A stretch of DNA of 64,000 bases from an uncultured Clostridia bacterium (lineage in GTDB: Bacteria; Bacillota; Clostridia; Christensenellales; Pumilibacteraceae): the NCBI GenBank assembly GCA_944372345.1, contig CALVYT010000005.1:62001-126000 (forward strand). Reading direction: 5' to 3'. Position numbers and translations under genes: made by a program. The stretch's first letter is position 1, and every line of letters starts with the position of its first letter. Of this stretch, positions 34,886 through 43,891 are shown piece after piece. Under the pieces are notes generated by a model. It was not told where the DNA came from and made no database searches. It saw only the letters and a list, made by a program, of their open reading frames with translations.

Positions 34886-35971
34886 ATGATAATAGAGCGG
34901 ATCAAACTTAACGATTACAGGAACTACGCGTCTGCCGAGGTGTTTCCCGGCAGGGGCGTAAACCTGTTTACGGGGGACAACGCGCAGGGCAAGACCAATC
35001 TGCTCGAAAGCGTGCGGCTCGCGAGCGTGGGGCGCAGCGCGCGCACCACGCGATGGCAGGAACTCGTGCGGCGCGGCGCGAAAGCCGCGTCGGTCAGCGT
35101 GCGCGTGCGTTCGGACGCGGGCGCGGACGAAGTAACCGTCAGGCTGGGCGACGCCAAGACGGTGCTCGTCAACGGCTATCCCGTTTCGCGTATGGGCGAG
35201 CTGATGGGCGTGGTCAAGACCGTGCTGTTCACTCCCGACGAACTGCGGATAGTCAAGGAGGGACCGGGGGAAAGGCGGAGGTTCGCCGACATCGCGCTCT
35301 GTCAGCTTTCGCGGGGGTATTTCTATACGCTGACGCGCTTCAACCGCGTGCTCGCGCAGCGCAACAGACTGCTCAAAGGCAGTCCGACGGACGAAGAGCT
35401 CTCCGTGTGGGACATGCAGCTCGCGCGCGAAGGCGCGCGCATAACGTATACGCGCAGGCAGTTCGCCGCGCGCATAGCCGGGTTCGCCGCCGCCGTACAC
35501 GCGGACATTTCGGGCGGGGAAAAGCTGGAAACGGGCTATGAAGGCGCGGAGGGCGACAGCATAGCGGAGATAGAGAGCGGTCTGCTCGACGCGCTCGCGC
35601 AGAGCAGAGAGCGCGACAGGCGGTTTTCGGTCACCCACGTCGGGCCGCAGCGCGACGATATTTCCATACGTTCGGACGGAATGGATCTGCGCGCCTACGG
35701 CTCGCAGGGTCAGCAGCGCAGCGCGGCTCTGTCGCTCAAACTCGCGGAAATGGAACTGATGAAGAGCGAGGGCGGGGAGTACCCGATCCTGCTGCTCGAC
35801 GACGTGCTCAGCGAACTGGACGAAAAGCGGCAGTCCAAACTGATAGAGCGCATAAAGGCATACCAGACGATAATAACCTGCACGCACTTAACGGACGACG
35901 TGCGCGAAAAAATAGGAGAGATCACCGAGTTCCGCGTGCGCGCGGGCACGGTGGAAAGGAGCGACAAGTGA
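34886..35971 (+). CDS. recF: DNA replication and repair protein RecF
   Basis: RecF helps load RecA at gaps. The 361-residue SMC-like ATPase shows IKLNDYRNY, Walker A GDNAQGKTNLLE near residues 31-42, FTPDELRIVKEGPGERRRFAD, the signature region YGSQGQQRSAALSLKLAEM, and Walker B LLLDDVLSELD. It is a complete RecF. In many bacteria recF lies between dnaN and gyrB; here it sits between a surface-protein gene and nadE. Its stop overlaps the nadE GTG start. A Shine-Dalgarno site is weak (gcggg). Confidence 0.93.
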   Translation: MIIERIKLNDYRNYASAEVFPGRGVNLFTGDNAQGKTNLLESVRLASVGRSARTTRWQELVRRGAKAASVSVRVRSDAGADEVTVRLGDAKTVLVNGYPVSRMGELMGVVKTVLFTPDELRIVKEGPGERRRFADIALCQLSRGYFYTLTRFNRVLAQRNRLLKGSPTDEELSVWDMQLAREGARITYTRRQFAARIAGFAAAVHADISGGEKLETGYEGAEGDSIAEIESGLLDALAQSRERDRRFSVTHVGPQRDDISIRSDGMDLRAYGSQGQQRSAALSLKLAEMELMKSEGGEYPILLLDDVLSELDEKRQSKLIERIKAYQTIITCTHLTDDVREKIGEITEFRVRAGTVERSDK

Positions 35972-37839
35972 AAGACGGGATATATAAGGTCGCGGCGGCG
36001 ACGCCGCATATAAGACCGGGCGACTGCGCGGGCAACGCCGACGCGATAATAACGCTCATCGGGCGGGCAGAAAAGGAGGGCGCGAACGTGCTCGTCCTGC
36101 CCGAGCTGTGCGTGACGGGCTACACGGCGGGAGATCTGTTCCTGCTTGACAGCCTGATAAGCGGCGCGGAAGAAGCGGTCGACCGCATAGCGGACTTTAC
36201 GGCGGGCAAGGACGTGTTAGTGATCCTCGGCGCGCCCGCGATGATGCGCGGCAAGCTGTATTCGGCGGCGTTCGCGATCCAGCGGGGCAGAGTGCTCGGC
36301 ATAGTGCCGAAAAAGCACGTTCCGAACTATGCGGAATTCTACGAGGGGCGGATATTTTCCGAGTACGACGGCGAAAACGACTTCGACGACAAGCTGAACT
36401 GCCCGTTCGGCGGCAAACTGCTGTTCAGGCAGAAGAATGGTCCGCTCGTCGTCGCGGCGGAGGTGTGCGAGGACTTGTGGGCGCCCGACAGCCCGTCGGT
36501 GGAGCACGCTCTTTCGGGCGCGCTCGTGATATGCAATCCGTCCGCGTCCGACGAAACCACAGCCAAGGCGGACTACCGGCGCTCGCTCGTATCCATGCAG
36601 TCGGCGAAGCTGTGCTGCGCATACGTCTATGCGGACGCGGGGCGCGGCGAATCCACGACGGACACGGTATACGCCGGGCATAACCTCATCGCGGAGAACG
36701 GAAAAACGCTCGCCGAGGGCAGGCTGTTCGAGGACGAATTCATCGTAGCTGACGTCGATCTTGCATATCTCGCGCACGACCGCCGCCGTATGACGAGCTT
36801 CGGCTGCGGCAGGCGCGCAGGCTATGCGGAGATATATTTCGAGCAGGACGTGAAAGAAACGAAACTTTCGGAGAAGCCGGACAAAAACCCATTCGTACCC
36901 GCCGTTAAAGGCGATCTGGACAAGCGGGCGGAGGAGATACTCCGTTTGCAGACGGCGGGACTTGCGGGGCGTTTGTCCAACTGCGGGATAAAGAAATGCG
37001 TCGTGGGAGTGAGCGGCGGGCTGGACAGCACGCTCGCGCTGCTCGTTTCCGTCCGCGCCGTCGACAGCGTCGGACTGCCGAGGAAGAACGTGATAGCCGT
37101 GACGATGCCCTGCTTCGGCACGACGGGCAGGACGCGCCGCAATGCGGAAGCGCTCAGCCGCGCTCTCGGCACGGACTTCCGCGTGGTGGATATAGGCGAG
37201 AGCGTCAGACTGCACCTGCGCGACATAGGTCACGACGGGACGACGACGGACACGGCTTACGAGAACGCGCAGGCGCGCGAGCGCACGCAGGTGCTGTTCG
37301 ACATAGCGAATATGAACGGAGCGGTGCTCGTCGGCACGGGTGACCTGTCCGAGCTCGCGCTCGGCTGGTGCACCTATAACGGCGACCATATGAGCTCGTA
37401 TTCCGTCAACGCGTCCGTGCCCAAAACGCTCGTGCGAAGGCTGGTAGCCTACGAAGCCGAGCGGCTGCCCGAGGTAGGGGCGGTGCTGCGCGACGTGCTG
37501 GATACGCCCGTCAGTCCGGAACTGCTGCCCACGGGCGGAGATACCGTCGTTCAGCCGACGGAGGAGATCATCGGACCTTACGAGCTGCACGACTTTTTCC
37601 TCTATCATCTGCTGCGCCGAGGTTCGTCCGCCGCGAAGATAAAACGGCTTGCGCTCGCCGCGTTCGACGGAGAATATTCCGAACGCGAGATAGACAAGTG
37701 GCTGGACGTATTTTTCCGCCGCTTCTTTTCCTCGGCGTTCAAGCGCAACTGTCTTCCCGACGGGGCGAAAGTGGGGAGCGTCAGCCTGTCGCCGCGCGGG
37801 GACTGGCGTATGCCGTCGGACGCCGCCGTGATAAAGTGA
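35968..37839 (+). CDS. nadE: NAD synthetase, glutamine-dependent
   Basis: It amidates deamido-NAD to NAD. The 623-residue, two-domain protein has an N-terminal glutaminase of the nitrilase family, with catalytic residues in LPELCVTGY (Glu), PKKHVPNY (Lys) and AAEVCEDLW (Cys). The synthetase domain has the PP-loop VSGGLDSTLALLV near residue 350, and GTGDLSELALGW followed by CTYNGDHMSSYSVNASVPKT. Length fits the two-domain type (about 620-680). The GTG start overlaps recF. Confidence 0.95.
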   Translation: MKDGIYKVAAATPHIRPGDCAGNADAIITLIGRAEKEGANVLVLPELCVTGYTAGDLFLLDSLISGAEEAVDRIADFTAGKDVLVILGAPAMMRGKLYSAAFAIQRGRVLGIVPKKHVPNYAEFYEGRIFSEYDGENDFDDKLNCPFGGKLLFRQKNGPLVVAAEVCEDLWAPDSPSVEHALSGALVICNPSASDETTAKADYRRSLVSMQSAKLCCAYVYADAGRGESTTDTVYAGHNLIAENGKTLAEGRLFEDEFIVADVDLAYLAHDRRRMTSFGCGRRAGYAEIYFEQDVKETKLSEKPDKNPFVPAVKGDLDKRAEEILRLQTAGLAGRLSNCGIKKCVVGVSGGLDSTLALLVSVRAVDSVGLPRKNVIAVTMPCFGTTGRTRRNAEALSRALGTDFRVVDIGESVRLHLRDIGHDGTTTDTAYENAQARERTQVLFDIANMNGAVLVGTGDLSELALGWCTYNGDHMSSYSVNASVPKTLVRRLVAYEAERLPEVGAVLRDVLDTPVSPELLPTGGDTVVQPTEEIIGPYELHDFFLYHLLRRGSSAAKIKRLALAAFDGEYSEREIDKWLDVFFRRFFSSAFKRNCLPDGAKVGSVSLSPRGDWRMPSDAAVIK

Positions 37840-37983
37840 ACAAGAAATATTCGGAAATCGTATAAACGATATATGCGCCGGATATTTAATATCCGTTTAA
37901 GACAGGGGCGTTATCCTATGCGTGTAAAGCGGTCCGGAACGGAACGCCTTGCGTATGAAACAGCCGTATCATCCATCCTCAGG

Positions 37984-38026
37984 GAGCTCCGCGCTATGGG
38001 ACGTTCGTCCCGCGGGGCTCTTTTTT
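37984..38026 (+). terminator. Terminator after nadE
   Basis: A ten-pair outer stem (gagctccgcg / cgcggggctc, one G-T) encloses a small ggac/gtcc hairpin and is followed by six T. It lies inside a spurious 76-codon frame. Confidence 0.92.
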
Positions 38027-38070
38027 ATTTTAACTTTAACGGCAGTTTAAGATTGCGGGACTATATTGAG

Positions 38071-38099
38071 TTTACAAAACCGGAAGGTTATGATATAAT
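38071..38099 (+). promoter_or_regulatory. Promoter of the two-component system-cysK unit
   Basis: TTTACA at 38071-38076, 17-base spacer, TATAAT at 38094-38099, preceded by an extended TG element. Confidence 0.85.
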
Positions 38100-38117
38100 T
38101 TGAAAGAGGAAACGAAA

Positions 38118-38804
38118 ATGAGGATCCTGCTCGTGGAAGATTCCGTCAGTCTGACGGATGCGCTGGAAAGCGTGCTCAAACGCGAAAAATTCGTCGTCGA
38201 CGTCGCTCACGACGGAGAAGAGGGCGTGGCGTACGCCGAAACGGGCGTATACGACGTCATTCTTATGGACGTTATGATGCCCGTCAAGAGCGGCATCGAG
38301 GCGACTAAGGAACTGCGCGCGAAAAAGATAAACACCCCCATCATTATGCTGACCGCGCTCAGCGAGGAAAGTGACAAGATAGCGGGGCTGGACTGCGGCG
38401 CAGACGACTATATCACCAAGCCGTTCTCGATGTCAGAACTGCTCGCGCGTATACGCGCCGTTATGCGGCGCAAAGGCGACGTGTATGTTTCGGACGACGG
38501 GCTGTCTTACGGCGGAGTGACTCTCAATCTTTATACCTATATGCTGTCGTCGGGGGAGAAGTCCATAAAACTCAGCAAAAAGGAAGCGGAGATCATACGG
38601 TTTTTCTTTGAAAAGCCGACATTCGTCGCGCAGCGCGACCAGCTGATAAGCAAGGTCTGGGGGTTCGACAGCGAGTTCGAGTCCAACAACCTCGAAGTGT
38701 TCATCTCCTTTTTGCGTAAAAAGCTGCGCTTCCTCGACGCCAAATTCACGATAACGCCGGTGCGCGGCGTGGGTTATCGGCTGAGCGAGCCGACGGCGGA
38801 CTGA
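38118..38804 (+). CDS. OmpR/PhoB-family response regulator
   Basis: The 228-residue regulator has a receiver domain (RILLVEDS; phosphoacceptor Asp51 in ILMDVMMP; Thr in MLTAL; Lys in ITKPF). A winged-helix domain follows (LSKKEAEIIRFF, RDQLISKVWGFDSEFESNNLEVFISFLRKKL, RGVGYRL). The ATG at 38118 has GAGG upstream and replaces a TTG at 38100 that overlaps the -10 box. It is followed after 22 bases by its sensor kinase. The signal and target genes are not visible; the coupled cysK may be a target. Confidence 0.93.
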   Translation: MRILLVEDSVSLTDALESVLKREKFVVDVAHDGEEGVAYAETGVYDVILMDVMMPVKSGIEATKELRAKKINTPIIMLTALSEESDKIAGLDCGADDYITKPFSMSELLARIRAVMRRKGDVYVSDDGLSYGGVTLNLYTYMLSSGEKSIKLSKKEAEIIRFFFEKPTFVAQRDQLISKVWGFDSEFESNNLEVFISFLRKKLRFLDAKFTITPVRGVGYRLSEPTAD

Positions 38805-38826
38805 CCGATCGTAATAAGAGGACGGT

Positions 38827-40149
38827 ATGGCAGGCGGAAAAACGGACAATAAGAGCACGGAAAAGAAAGTCACGCTGTCGGCGCGGCTTTTCCGCAAAAT
38901 GCAGACGAAGTTCACCGCGCTCGTCGCGGTCGTCTGTTCCGTGCTCGTCACCGTCGCGTTCGTCGCTATGATGATAGTCAATACGGTCGCGCTCAACGTT
39001 TCCGTGAACGAGATAATGAACGACGCGATCCGTGAAGTGATAAGCAACTCGCTGCTGCCCGATCAGGGAGAGAGCGAGGATATGCCGCGCCCCGACTGTC
39101 TGATAGTCGTGGAAAGCGGCGACGAAACTTACGAGTTCGGTTCGCTCGGTCCCGAAGTGGGAACGCTGAGCCGCGAAAGTATGAACGAACTGAAAAGCGC
39201 GGCGATCCGCGGCGAAACGAGCGTGCGCCTGGACGATCTGATAGTACGCGTTTCTATGCGCACCGACGTTCCGCGCGAGGGCGACGCCGTGTTCGTGTAT
39301 TACGATTTCACTGACAGGTATTCGCTGTATGTGACGCAGACCCTCGGGATGCTGTTCTCCTTTGTGGGGCTGACGATCATCCTCGTGGTGTTCTCTTATA
39401 TGATGTCGGGAGTACTGCTCGCTCCCGCGCGCGACGCGCTCGTCCGCCAGAAAGACCTCGTTGCCAACGCGAGCCACGAACTGAAAACGCCGATAACGAT
39501 AATCAACGCCAACCTCGACGTCATCAAGAACAGCCCGGACGGCGCGGATAACTCCAAGTGGATAGCCAACATCGAGGCTCAGACGAAGCGGATGAACAGC
39601 CTTATCATCGAACTTCTTGAAATGAGCAGTTTCGAGTCGGACGCTTATAAGCCGGAACTGACGGAATTCGATCTCGGCGAAATAGCGGAGGGCGCGTGCC
39701 TGACTTTCGAGGCGGCGTGCTACGAAAAGGGGATAAGCGTCGATTACGAGAGCGACGGCGACACCGTCATCCGCTCGGACGAAAAGGGCTGGACGAAGCT
39801 CGTCGGCATACTGCTCGACAACGCCGTCAAATATTCCCCCGAGCGCGGGCGCATAAGCGTGCGGCTGGAACGGAAGAAACGCCGCATCGTGTTCTCCGTC
39901 GGCAACGACGGCGAGATCCCCGCGGACAAAAAGGACAGGATATTCGACAGGTTCTACAAGGGCGGCGACGCCGCGGGCAGCTTCGGACTGGGGCTTGCGA
40001 TGGCGAAGGTCATTACGGGCGGTATGAACGGCGACATAAGCGTCGCGAGCGCGGACGGGCGCACGGTGTTCACCGTGAGCGTTCCCGTCGGCAAAGAACA
40101 GAAGGACTCCGAAAATGCGGACGTCCGGGAGGAAAGGAAAGATGGATAG
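38827..40149 (+). CDS. Sensor histidine kinase
   Basis: The 440-residue kinase partners the response regulator upstream. Two membrane segments (about 30-55 and 173-198) enclose an extracellular sensor of about 115 residues. There is no obvious HAMP domain between the second segment and the kinase core. The core has the H-box NASHELKTPIT with His217, N-box DNAVKYSP, G1/F-box DRIFDRFYKGG, and G2 GLGLAMA. Its 3' end overlaps the cysK start by eight bases. Confidence 0.93.
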   Translation: MAGGKTDNKSTEKKVTLSARLFRKMQTKFTALVAVVCSVLVTVAFVAMMIVNTVALNVSVNEIMNDAIREVISNSLLPDQGESEDMPRPDCLIVVESGDETYEFGSLGPEVGTLSRESMNELKSAAIRGETSVRLDDLIVRVSMRTDVPREGDAVFVYYDFTDRYSLYVTQTLGMLFSFVGLTIILVVFSYMMSGVLLAPARDALVRQKDLVANASHELKTPITIINANLDVIKNSPDGADNSKWIANIEAQTKRMNSLIIELLEMSSFESDAYKPELTEFDLGEIAEGACLTFEAACYEKGISVDYESDGDTVIRSDEKGWTKLVGILLDNAVKYSPERGRISVRLERKKRRIVFSVGNDGEIPADKKDRIFDRFYKGGDAAGSFGLGLAMAKVITGGMNGDISVASADGRTVFTVSVPVGKEQKDSENADVREERKDG

Positions 40150-41065
40150 GATATACGGCGGGGTGGAAGAGCTGATAGGCAATACTCCCGTGCTGGAACT
40201 GCGCGGTTACGCGCGCCGTATCGGCGCGTCCGCACGCATACTGCTCAAACTCGAAGACCGCGAGCCGGGCGGCAGCATAAAGGACAGGGTCGCTCTTTAT
40301 ATGCTGCGCGACGCGGAGGAAAGCGGCAGGATAACGAAGAACACCGTCATCGTCGAACCGACGAGCGGGAATACCGGCATAGGGCTGGCGATGCTGTGCG
40401 CCGTGCGCGGTTACCGCCTTATCATCGTGATGCCCGACAGTATGAGCGTCGAACGCCGCAAACTGATGTCGGCTTACGGCGCGAAGCTCGTGCTGACGGA
40501 CGGCGCGCTCGGTATGGCGGGCGCGGTCGCGGAGGCGAAGCGTATAGCGGCGGAACTGGGCGACGCGTTCATAGCGGGACAGTTCGTCAATCCTTCCAAT
40601 CCGAAAGCGCACTATATGACGACTGGTCCCGAGATATATTCCGCAGTCCCCGGGGTAGCTGCGTTCGTCGCGGGAGCGGGAACGGGCGGCACGGTGAGCG
40701 GCGTCGGCAAATATCTGAAAGAGCGCGATCCGCTTATCCGCATCGTCGCGGCGGAGCCCGCCGAAAGCGCGGTGCTGTCGGGCGGCGCGGCGGGGAAGCA
40801 CGGCATTCAGGGCATAGGAGCGGGGTTCGTCCCCGAAGTCTACGACGCCTCCGTCGTCGACGAGGTGCTCGCCGTGACGACGGCGGACGCGGAGAAGACC
40901 GCTCGCACGGTCACCCGCACGGACGGAGTGCTTGCGGGGTTCAGCGGCGGCTGCAATATCTTCGCGGCGGGAGTTCTCGCTTGCCGCAGCGAGTTCGCGG
41001 GCAGGGACATAGTAACCGTTCTTCCCGACTCGGGGGACAGATACCTCTCTGCGGATCTGTTCTGA
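40142..41065 (+). CDS. cysK: Cysteine synthase (O-acetylserine sulfhydrylase)
   Basis: It makes cysteine from O-acetylserine and sulfide with PLP. The 307-residue enzyme shows LIGNTPVLEL, the PLP-lysine motif EPGGSIKDR near residue 45, EPTSGNTGIGLA, GTGGTVSGVGKYLKE, and VLPDSGDRYLS at the end. The ATG at 40142 lies after GGAGGAAAGG and overlaps the kinase gene. Translational coupling to a two-component system is an unusual setting for cysK. Related enzymes such as cystathionine beta-synthase are less likely given the short length. Confidence 0.94.
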   Translation: MDRIYGGVEELIGNTPVLELRGYARRIGASARILLKLEDREPGGSIKDRVALYMLRDAEESGRITKNTVIVEPTSGNTGIGLAMLCAVRGYRLIIVMPDSMSVERRKLMSAYGAKLVLTDGALGMAGAVAEAKRIAAELGDAFIAGQFVNPSNPKAHYMTTGPEIYSAVPGVAAFVAGAGTGGTVSGVGKYLKERDPLIRIVAAEPAESAVLSGGAAGKHGIQGIGAGFVPEVYDASVVDEVLAVTTADAEKTARTVTRTDGVLAGFSGGCNIFAAGVLACRSEFAGRDIVTVLPDSGDRYLSADLF

Positions 41066-41088
41066 AACCGCGGTAAAACTCATAAAAA

Positions 41089-41118
41089 CAAAAGCGGACG
41101 CGTCTGCGTCCGCTTTTG
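41089..41118 (+). terminator. Terminator after cysK
   Basis: A 13-bp stem (caaaagcggacgc / gcgtccgcttttg, loop gtct) gives a T-run in its descending arm. Confidence 0.85.
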
Positions 41119-41264
41119 TCGCATTCGGATGAATTATATACTATTATGCGCAATAAAAGAGAGAAAAAAAGGAGGGCGCTTCGCCATTCGCTTCGCGCGG
41201 AAAGAGCTTTACGCCCGTCCGCGGCGCGTAAGCAAGGCTATCCGTTCCGAAAGACCGGAAGAGG

Positions 41265-41816
41265 TCATACTTCGTCTATGTCCGCTATCTTGTTTCCCGA
41301 CATACGGAACACGAATCCGTCCGCCCGTCCGCCTTCGGCGGGGGCGAGGAAGTGGGTTGCGGGCATATCCGGGAACGGATTTTCCGCGATATGCGAATAC
41401 GGCGCGAAAAATCCCGTTATCGCTTCGTCGGTGACCGACCGCGCGAGTTCGTCAGTCATCAGCCGCCGCGCCGAGGCGACGTCGCCGGATTTGACGAGTA
41501 CGAGCAGCCGTTCGGGCGCGTTGCGCGCGGGCGGCGGAGAGAGAACGGGCGAATAGACGTAGTTGTGGCGTTCGGCAAAGCTCACGATATAACGCTCCGG
41601 GCTCGCTTCGACGACGGACGCGAGCAGTCCGTTGCTCGCCGCTTTCCCGCCGAGCAGCTTGACTGTATACGGCAGCAGCATCGCGTCGAGCGGCAGCAGC
41701 GTAACGTACAGCGGCGACGCCGCGGGATATGCGACGGGCGAGGGGCGTTCGTTGAACGCTCCGTTGAGCAGCGTCACGCAGTCGAAGCGCGGTAAAAATG
41801 CGTACAGCAGTTTCAT
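41265..41816 (-). CDS. Protein of unknown function
   Basis: The 183-residue protein has no signal peptide or membrane segment. It reads as a mixed alpha/beta protein (MKLLYAFLPRFDCV..., PERYIVSFAERHNYVYSP near residue 73, then a helical ERLLVLVKSGDVASARRLM stretch near 103). No family was recognised. It stands alone between cysK and the ribosomal operon, on the opposite strand. A TATAAT (41825-41830) lies eight bases before the ATG and there is no Shine-Dalgarno site, again predicting a leaderless mRNA. The -35 is poor. Confidence 0.65.
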   Translation of the reverse strand: MKLLYAFLPRFDCVTLLNGAFNERPSPVAYPAASPLYVTLLPLDAMLLPYTVKLLGGKAASNGLLASVVEASPERYIVSFAERHNYVYSPVLSPPPARNAPERLLVLVKSGDVASARRLMTDELARSVTDEAITGFFAPYSHIAENPFPDMPATHFLAPAEGGRADGFVFRMSGNKIADIDEV

Positions 41817-41943
41817 TACGTTAGATTATATTTTTCAGCCGCGCGGGATATTACCGCCGCGCCGTATATATTATTATACGGTTTATGCGGTATGCCGACT
41901 GCCGGTATATCTTAATATATATTATATAATGTCGGGGCGGGCG

Positions 41944-41973
41944 GCCGCACGGCGCGTCCCGCGCGGTTTTTTT
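41944..41973 (+). terminator. GC-rich hairpin with seven T, possible terminator
   Basis: An imperfect ccgc-c / g-gcgg stem is followed by TTTTTTT. No annotated plus-strand gene lies directly upstream, so its client is unclear. Confidence 0.4.
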
Positions 41974-42017
41974 GTAAAAATCGTGTGAAATTTTTTGAAA
42001 AACAGGCATAAATTTGC

Positions 42018-42046
42018 TTGACGGATATTGACCTCTTTGATACAAT
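42018..42046 (+). promoter_or_regulatory. Promoter of the ribosomal protein superoperon
   Basis: TTGACG at 42018-42023, 17-base spacer, TACAAT at 42041-42046. It would give a leader of about 235 bases before rpsJ. Confidence 0.75.
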
Positions 42047-42112
42047 ATATAGGCTGCACTATAGCGTGCGGCGAAAATCAAAGCGAAAAAGCGGAAGAAT
42101 CCGGAGGTTACC

Positions 42113-42220
42113 GTGCGCTGCCGCGGCTTGGGCAGGGCGGATAACTTCGGAGGACGCGTGAGGGGACTATCCCCGTTCGCGGACGGCCTTTGTTCGGGCG
42201 GCGGAAATGACCGCCCTTGA
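42113..42220 (+). CDS. Possible 35-residue leader peptide in the S10 leader
   Basis: A GTG start lies five bases after GGAGG (42103-42107) and opens a 35-codon frame ending TGA at 42218-42220. The product is Arg/Gly-rich (MRCRGLGRADNFGGRV...). A second GGAGG precedes an in-frame GTG at 42158. The frame could be a translated leader peptide controlling the operon or a chance frame in a GC-rich leader. Confidence 0.35.
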   Translation: MRCRGLGRADNFGGRVRGLSPFADGLCSGGGNDRP

Positions 42221-42287
42221 AAAAGCGCGGAAAAAGAAACGCACGACAGGGTTGTCTTAAAAGTCAAAAACGGAGGAATCAAACAAA

Positions 42288-42599
42288 ATGCGCAGCAATC
42301 AGAAAATTCGGATCAAGTTAAAGGCATACGACCACGAGCTTCTCGACAGAAGCGCCCAGAGGATCGTGGACACCGTCAAAGCGACGGGCACGAAGGTGAG
42401 CGGTCCCGTGCCTCTTCCCACCGACAGAGAGGTCATAACCGTTCTCCGCGCGGTGCACAAGTACAAGGATTCGAGAGATCAGTTCGAGATCAAAACGCAC
42501 AAGCGACTGATAGACATATACAGTCCGTCGAGCAAAACGGTGGACTCGCTTATGAAGCTGGATCTTCCCGCAGGCGTGGATATCCAGATAAAACTGTAA
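42288..42599 (+). CDS. rpsJ: Ribosomal protein uS10
   Basis: The 103-residue small-subunit protein, also NusE in antitermination complexes, matches the family end to end ([49 protein letters not shown]). It has a GGAGG site eleven bases before ATG and is the first gene of the operon. Its use in antitermination is family knowledge. Confidence 0.98.
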   Translation: MRSNQKIRIKLKAYDHELLDRSAQRIVDTVKATGTKVSGPVPLPTDREVITVLRAVHKYKDSRDQFEIKTHKRLIDIYSPSSKTVDSLMKLDLPAGVDIQIKL

Positions 42600-42621
42600 G
42601 TCAGAGAGAGGCAAGAGAGAA

Positions 42622-43251
42622 ATGGAAAAAGCGATTTTAGGCAAAAAAGTCGGAATGACTCAGATCTTCTCCGAGAAGGGCGAGGCTGTTCCCGTAACGG
42701 TGGTCAAAGCCGGCCCCGTCACGGTGATACAGGTCAAGACCCCGGAGAAGGACGGATACAGCGCGGTCAAGGTCGCGTTCGAGGACATCGACAAAAAGCG
42801 CGTGAACAGGCCGGATATGGGTCAGTTCAAAAAGGCGGGCTGCTCCCCCAAGAGATACCTCCGCGAACTCAAACTCGACAAGACGGACTTCGCGCCCGGC
42901 AGCGAGATAAAGTGCGACAGCTTCGCGGTCGGCGATATGGTAGACGTAACGGGCATCACGAAAGGTCACGGTTTCACGGGTACGATCAAGCGCTGGAACC
43001 ACCACAGACTGAAAATGACGCACGGCGTCGGTCCCGTGCACAGGGAAGTCGGTTCAACGGGCGCGAACTCCACGCCCTCGCGTAAGATAAAAGGTCTTAA
43101 AGGCCCCGGTCGGTACGGACACGAGCGCGTGACGATACAGAATCTCGAGATCGTCAAGGTAGACGCGGCTCGCGACGTGATACTCATCCGCGGCGCGATC
43201 CCCGGTCCGAGAGGTTCGCTCGTAACGGTGAAATCCACCGTCAAGAAGTGA
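42622..43251 (+). CDS. rplC: Ribosomal protein uL3
   Basis: The 209-residue protein binds domain VI of 23S rRNA near the peptidyl-transferase centre. It begins MEKAILGKKVGMTQIF and has the conserved loop TKGHGFTGTIKRW near residue 113 and GPVHREVGSTGANSTPS, ending in VTVKSTVKK. The length is normal. It follows rpsJ by 22 bases with an AGAGAGG site. Confidence 0.98.
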   Translation: MEKAILGKKVGMTQIFSEKGEAVPVTVVKAGPVTVIQVKTPEKDGYSAVKVAFEDIDKKRVNRPDMGQFKKAGCSPKRYLRELKLDKTDFAPGSEIKCDSFAVGDMVDVTGITKGHGFTGTIKRWNHHRLKMTHGVGPVHREVGSTGANSTPSRKIKGLKGPGRYGHERVTIQNLEIVKVDAARDVILIRGAIPGPRGSLVTVKSTVKK

Positions 43252-43267
43252 GAGGGAGGTCAAAGCA

Positions 43268-43891
43268 ATGCCTAACGTAAAATTGTATAAGCAGACGGGC
43301 GAAGAAGCCGGCACCGTAGCTCTCGACGACGGAGTGTTCGGAGCGGAGCTCAATACGGCGGTCATCCACCAGGTGGTCGTGGCTCAGCTCGCAAATAAAA
43401 GACAGGGAACCAAGAGCGCGCTGACGCGCGCGGAAGTCTCCGGCGGCGGCAGGAAGCCGTGGCGCCAGAAGGGGACGGGCAACGCCCGCCAGGGTTCGAT
43501 CAGAGCGCCTCAGTGGAAGCACGGCGGCGTCGTATTCGCTCCCAAGCCCCGCGACTTCTCCCAGAAGATAAACAAGAAGATGAAGGACGTCGCTTTCAGA
43601 AGCGCGATAAGCTCCAAGGTGACGGACGATCAGCTCAAAGTGGTCGACGAGATCAAGGTGAGCGGAAAGACCAAGGAAATGGCTGCGGTCGTCAAGGCGC
43701 TGGGACTGACGAAGAGAACGCTCTTCGTACTGACGGCAGGCGACGAGCTCGCGGTACGCGCGGCGGGCAACCTCGAAAAGGTGGACACCGTGAAAGCGGA
43801 ACTCGTCAGCGTGCTGGATCTTATGAACCACACGGACGTCGTGCTCACTCAGGCGGCGGCGAAGCAGATCGAGGAGGCGTACAGACAATGA
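43268..43891 (+). CDS. rplD: Ribosomal protein uL4
   Basis: The 207-residue protein lines the exit tunnel with its extended loop ([20 protein letters not shown] then [11 protein letters not shown] and [15 protein letters not shown]). In E. coli L4 regulates the S10 operon; whether it binds the leader here cannot be told. Its stop overlaps the rplW start (ATGA). Confidence 0.98.
   Translation: MPNVKLYKQTGEEAGTVALDDGVFGAELNTAVIHQVVVAQLANKRQGTKSALTRAEVSGGGRKPWRQKGTGNARQGSIRAPQWKHGGVVFAPKPRDFSQKINKKMKDVAFRSAISSKVTDDQLKVVDEIKVSGKTKEMAAVVKALGLTKRTLFVLTAGDELAVRAAGNLEKVDTVKAELVSVLDLMNHTDVVLTQAAAKQIEEAYRQ

Larger units (their letters stand above)
41817..42287. other. 471-base gap upstream of the ribosomal superoperon
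   Basis: The left part holds the -10 of the minus-strand gene, a ccgtata/tatacgg hairpin (41862-41881) and an A/T-rich stretch. It also holds a GC-rich imperfect hairpin followed by seven T (41944-41973). The right part holds the S10 promoter (42018-42046) and a leader of about 235 bases. The leader has small stems at 42162-42174 and 42196-42216 and a possible 35-codon reading frame (42113-42220). Confidence 0.7.

Noticed and set aside
37873..38103. 76-codon frame between nadE and the response regulator
   Set aside because: It runs through a strong terminator hairpin and the promoter of the next operon, and has no ribosome-binding site.
41129..41556. Plus-strand frames around 41129-41556
   Set aside because: They mostly overlap the minus-strand 183-residue gene, are rich in Arg, and show no motif.
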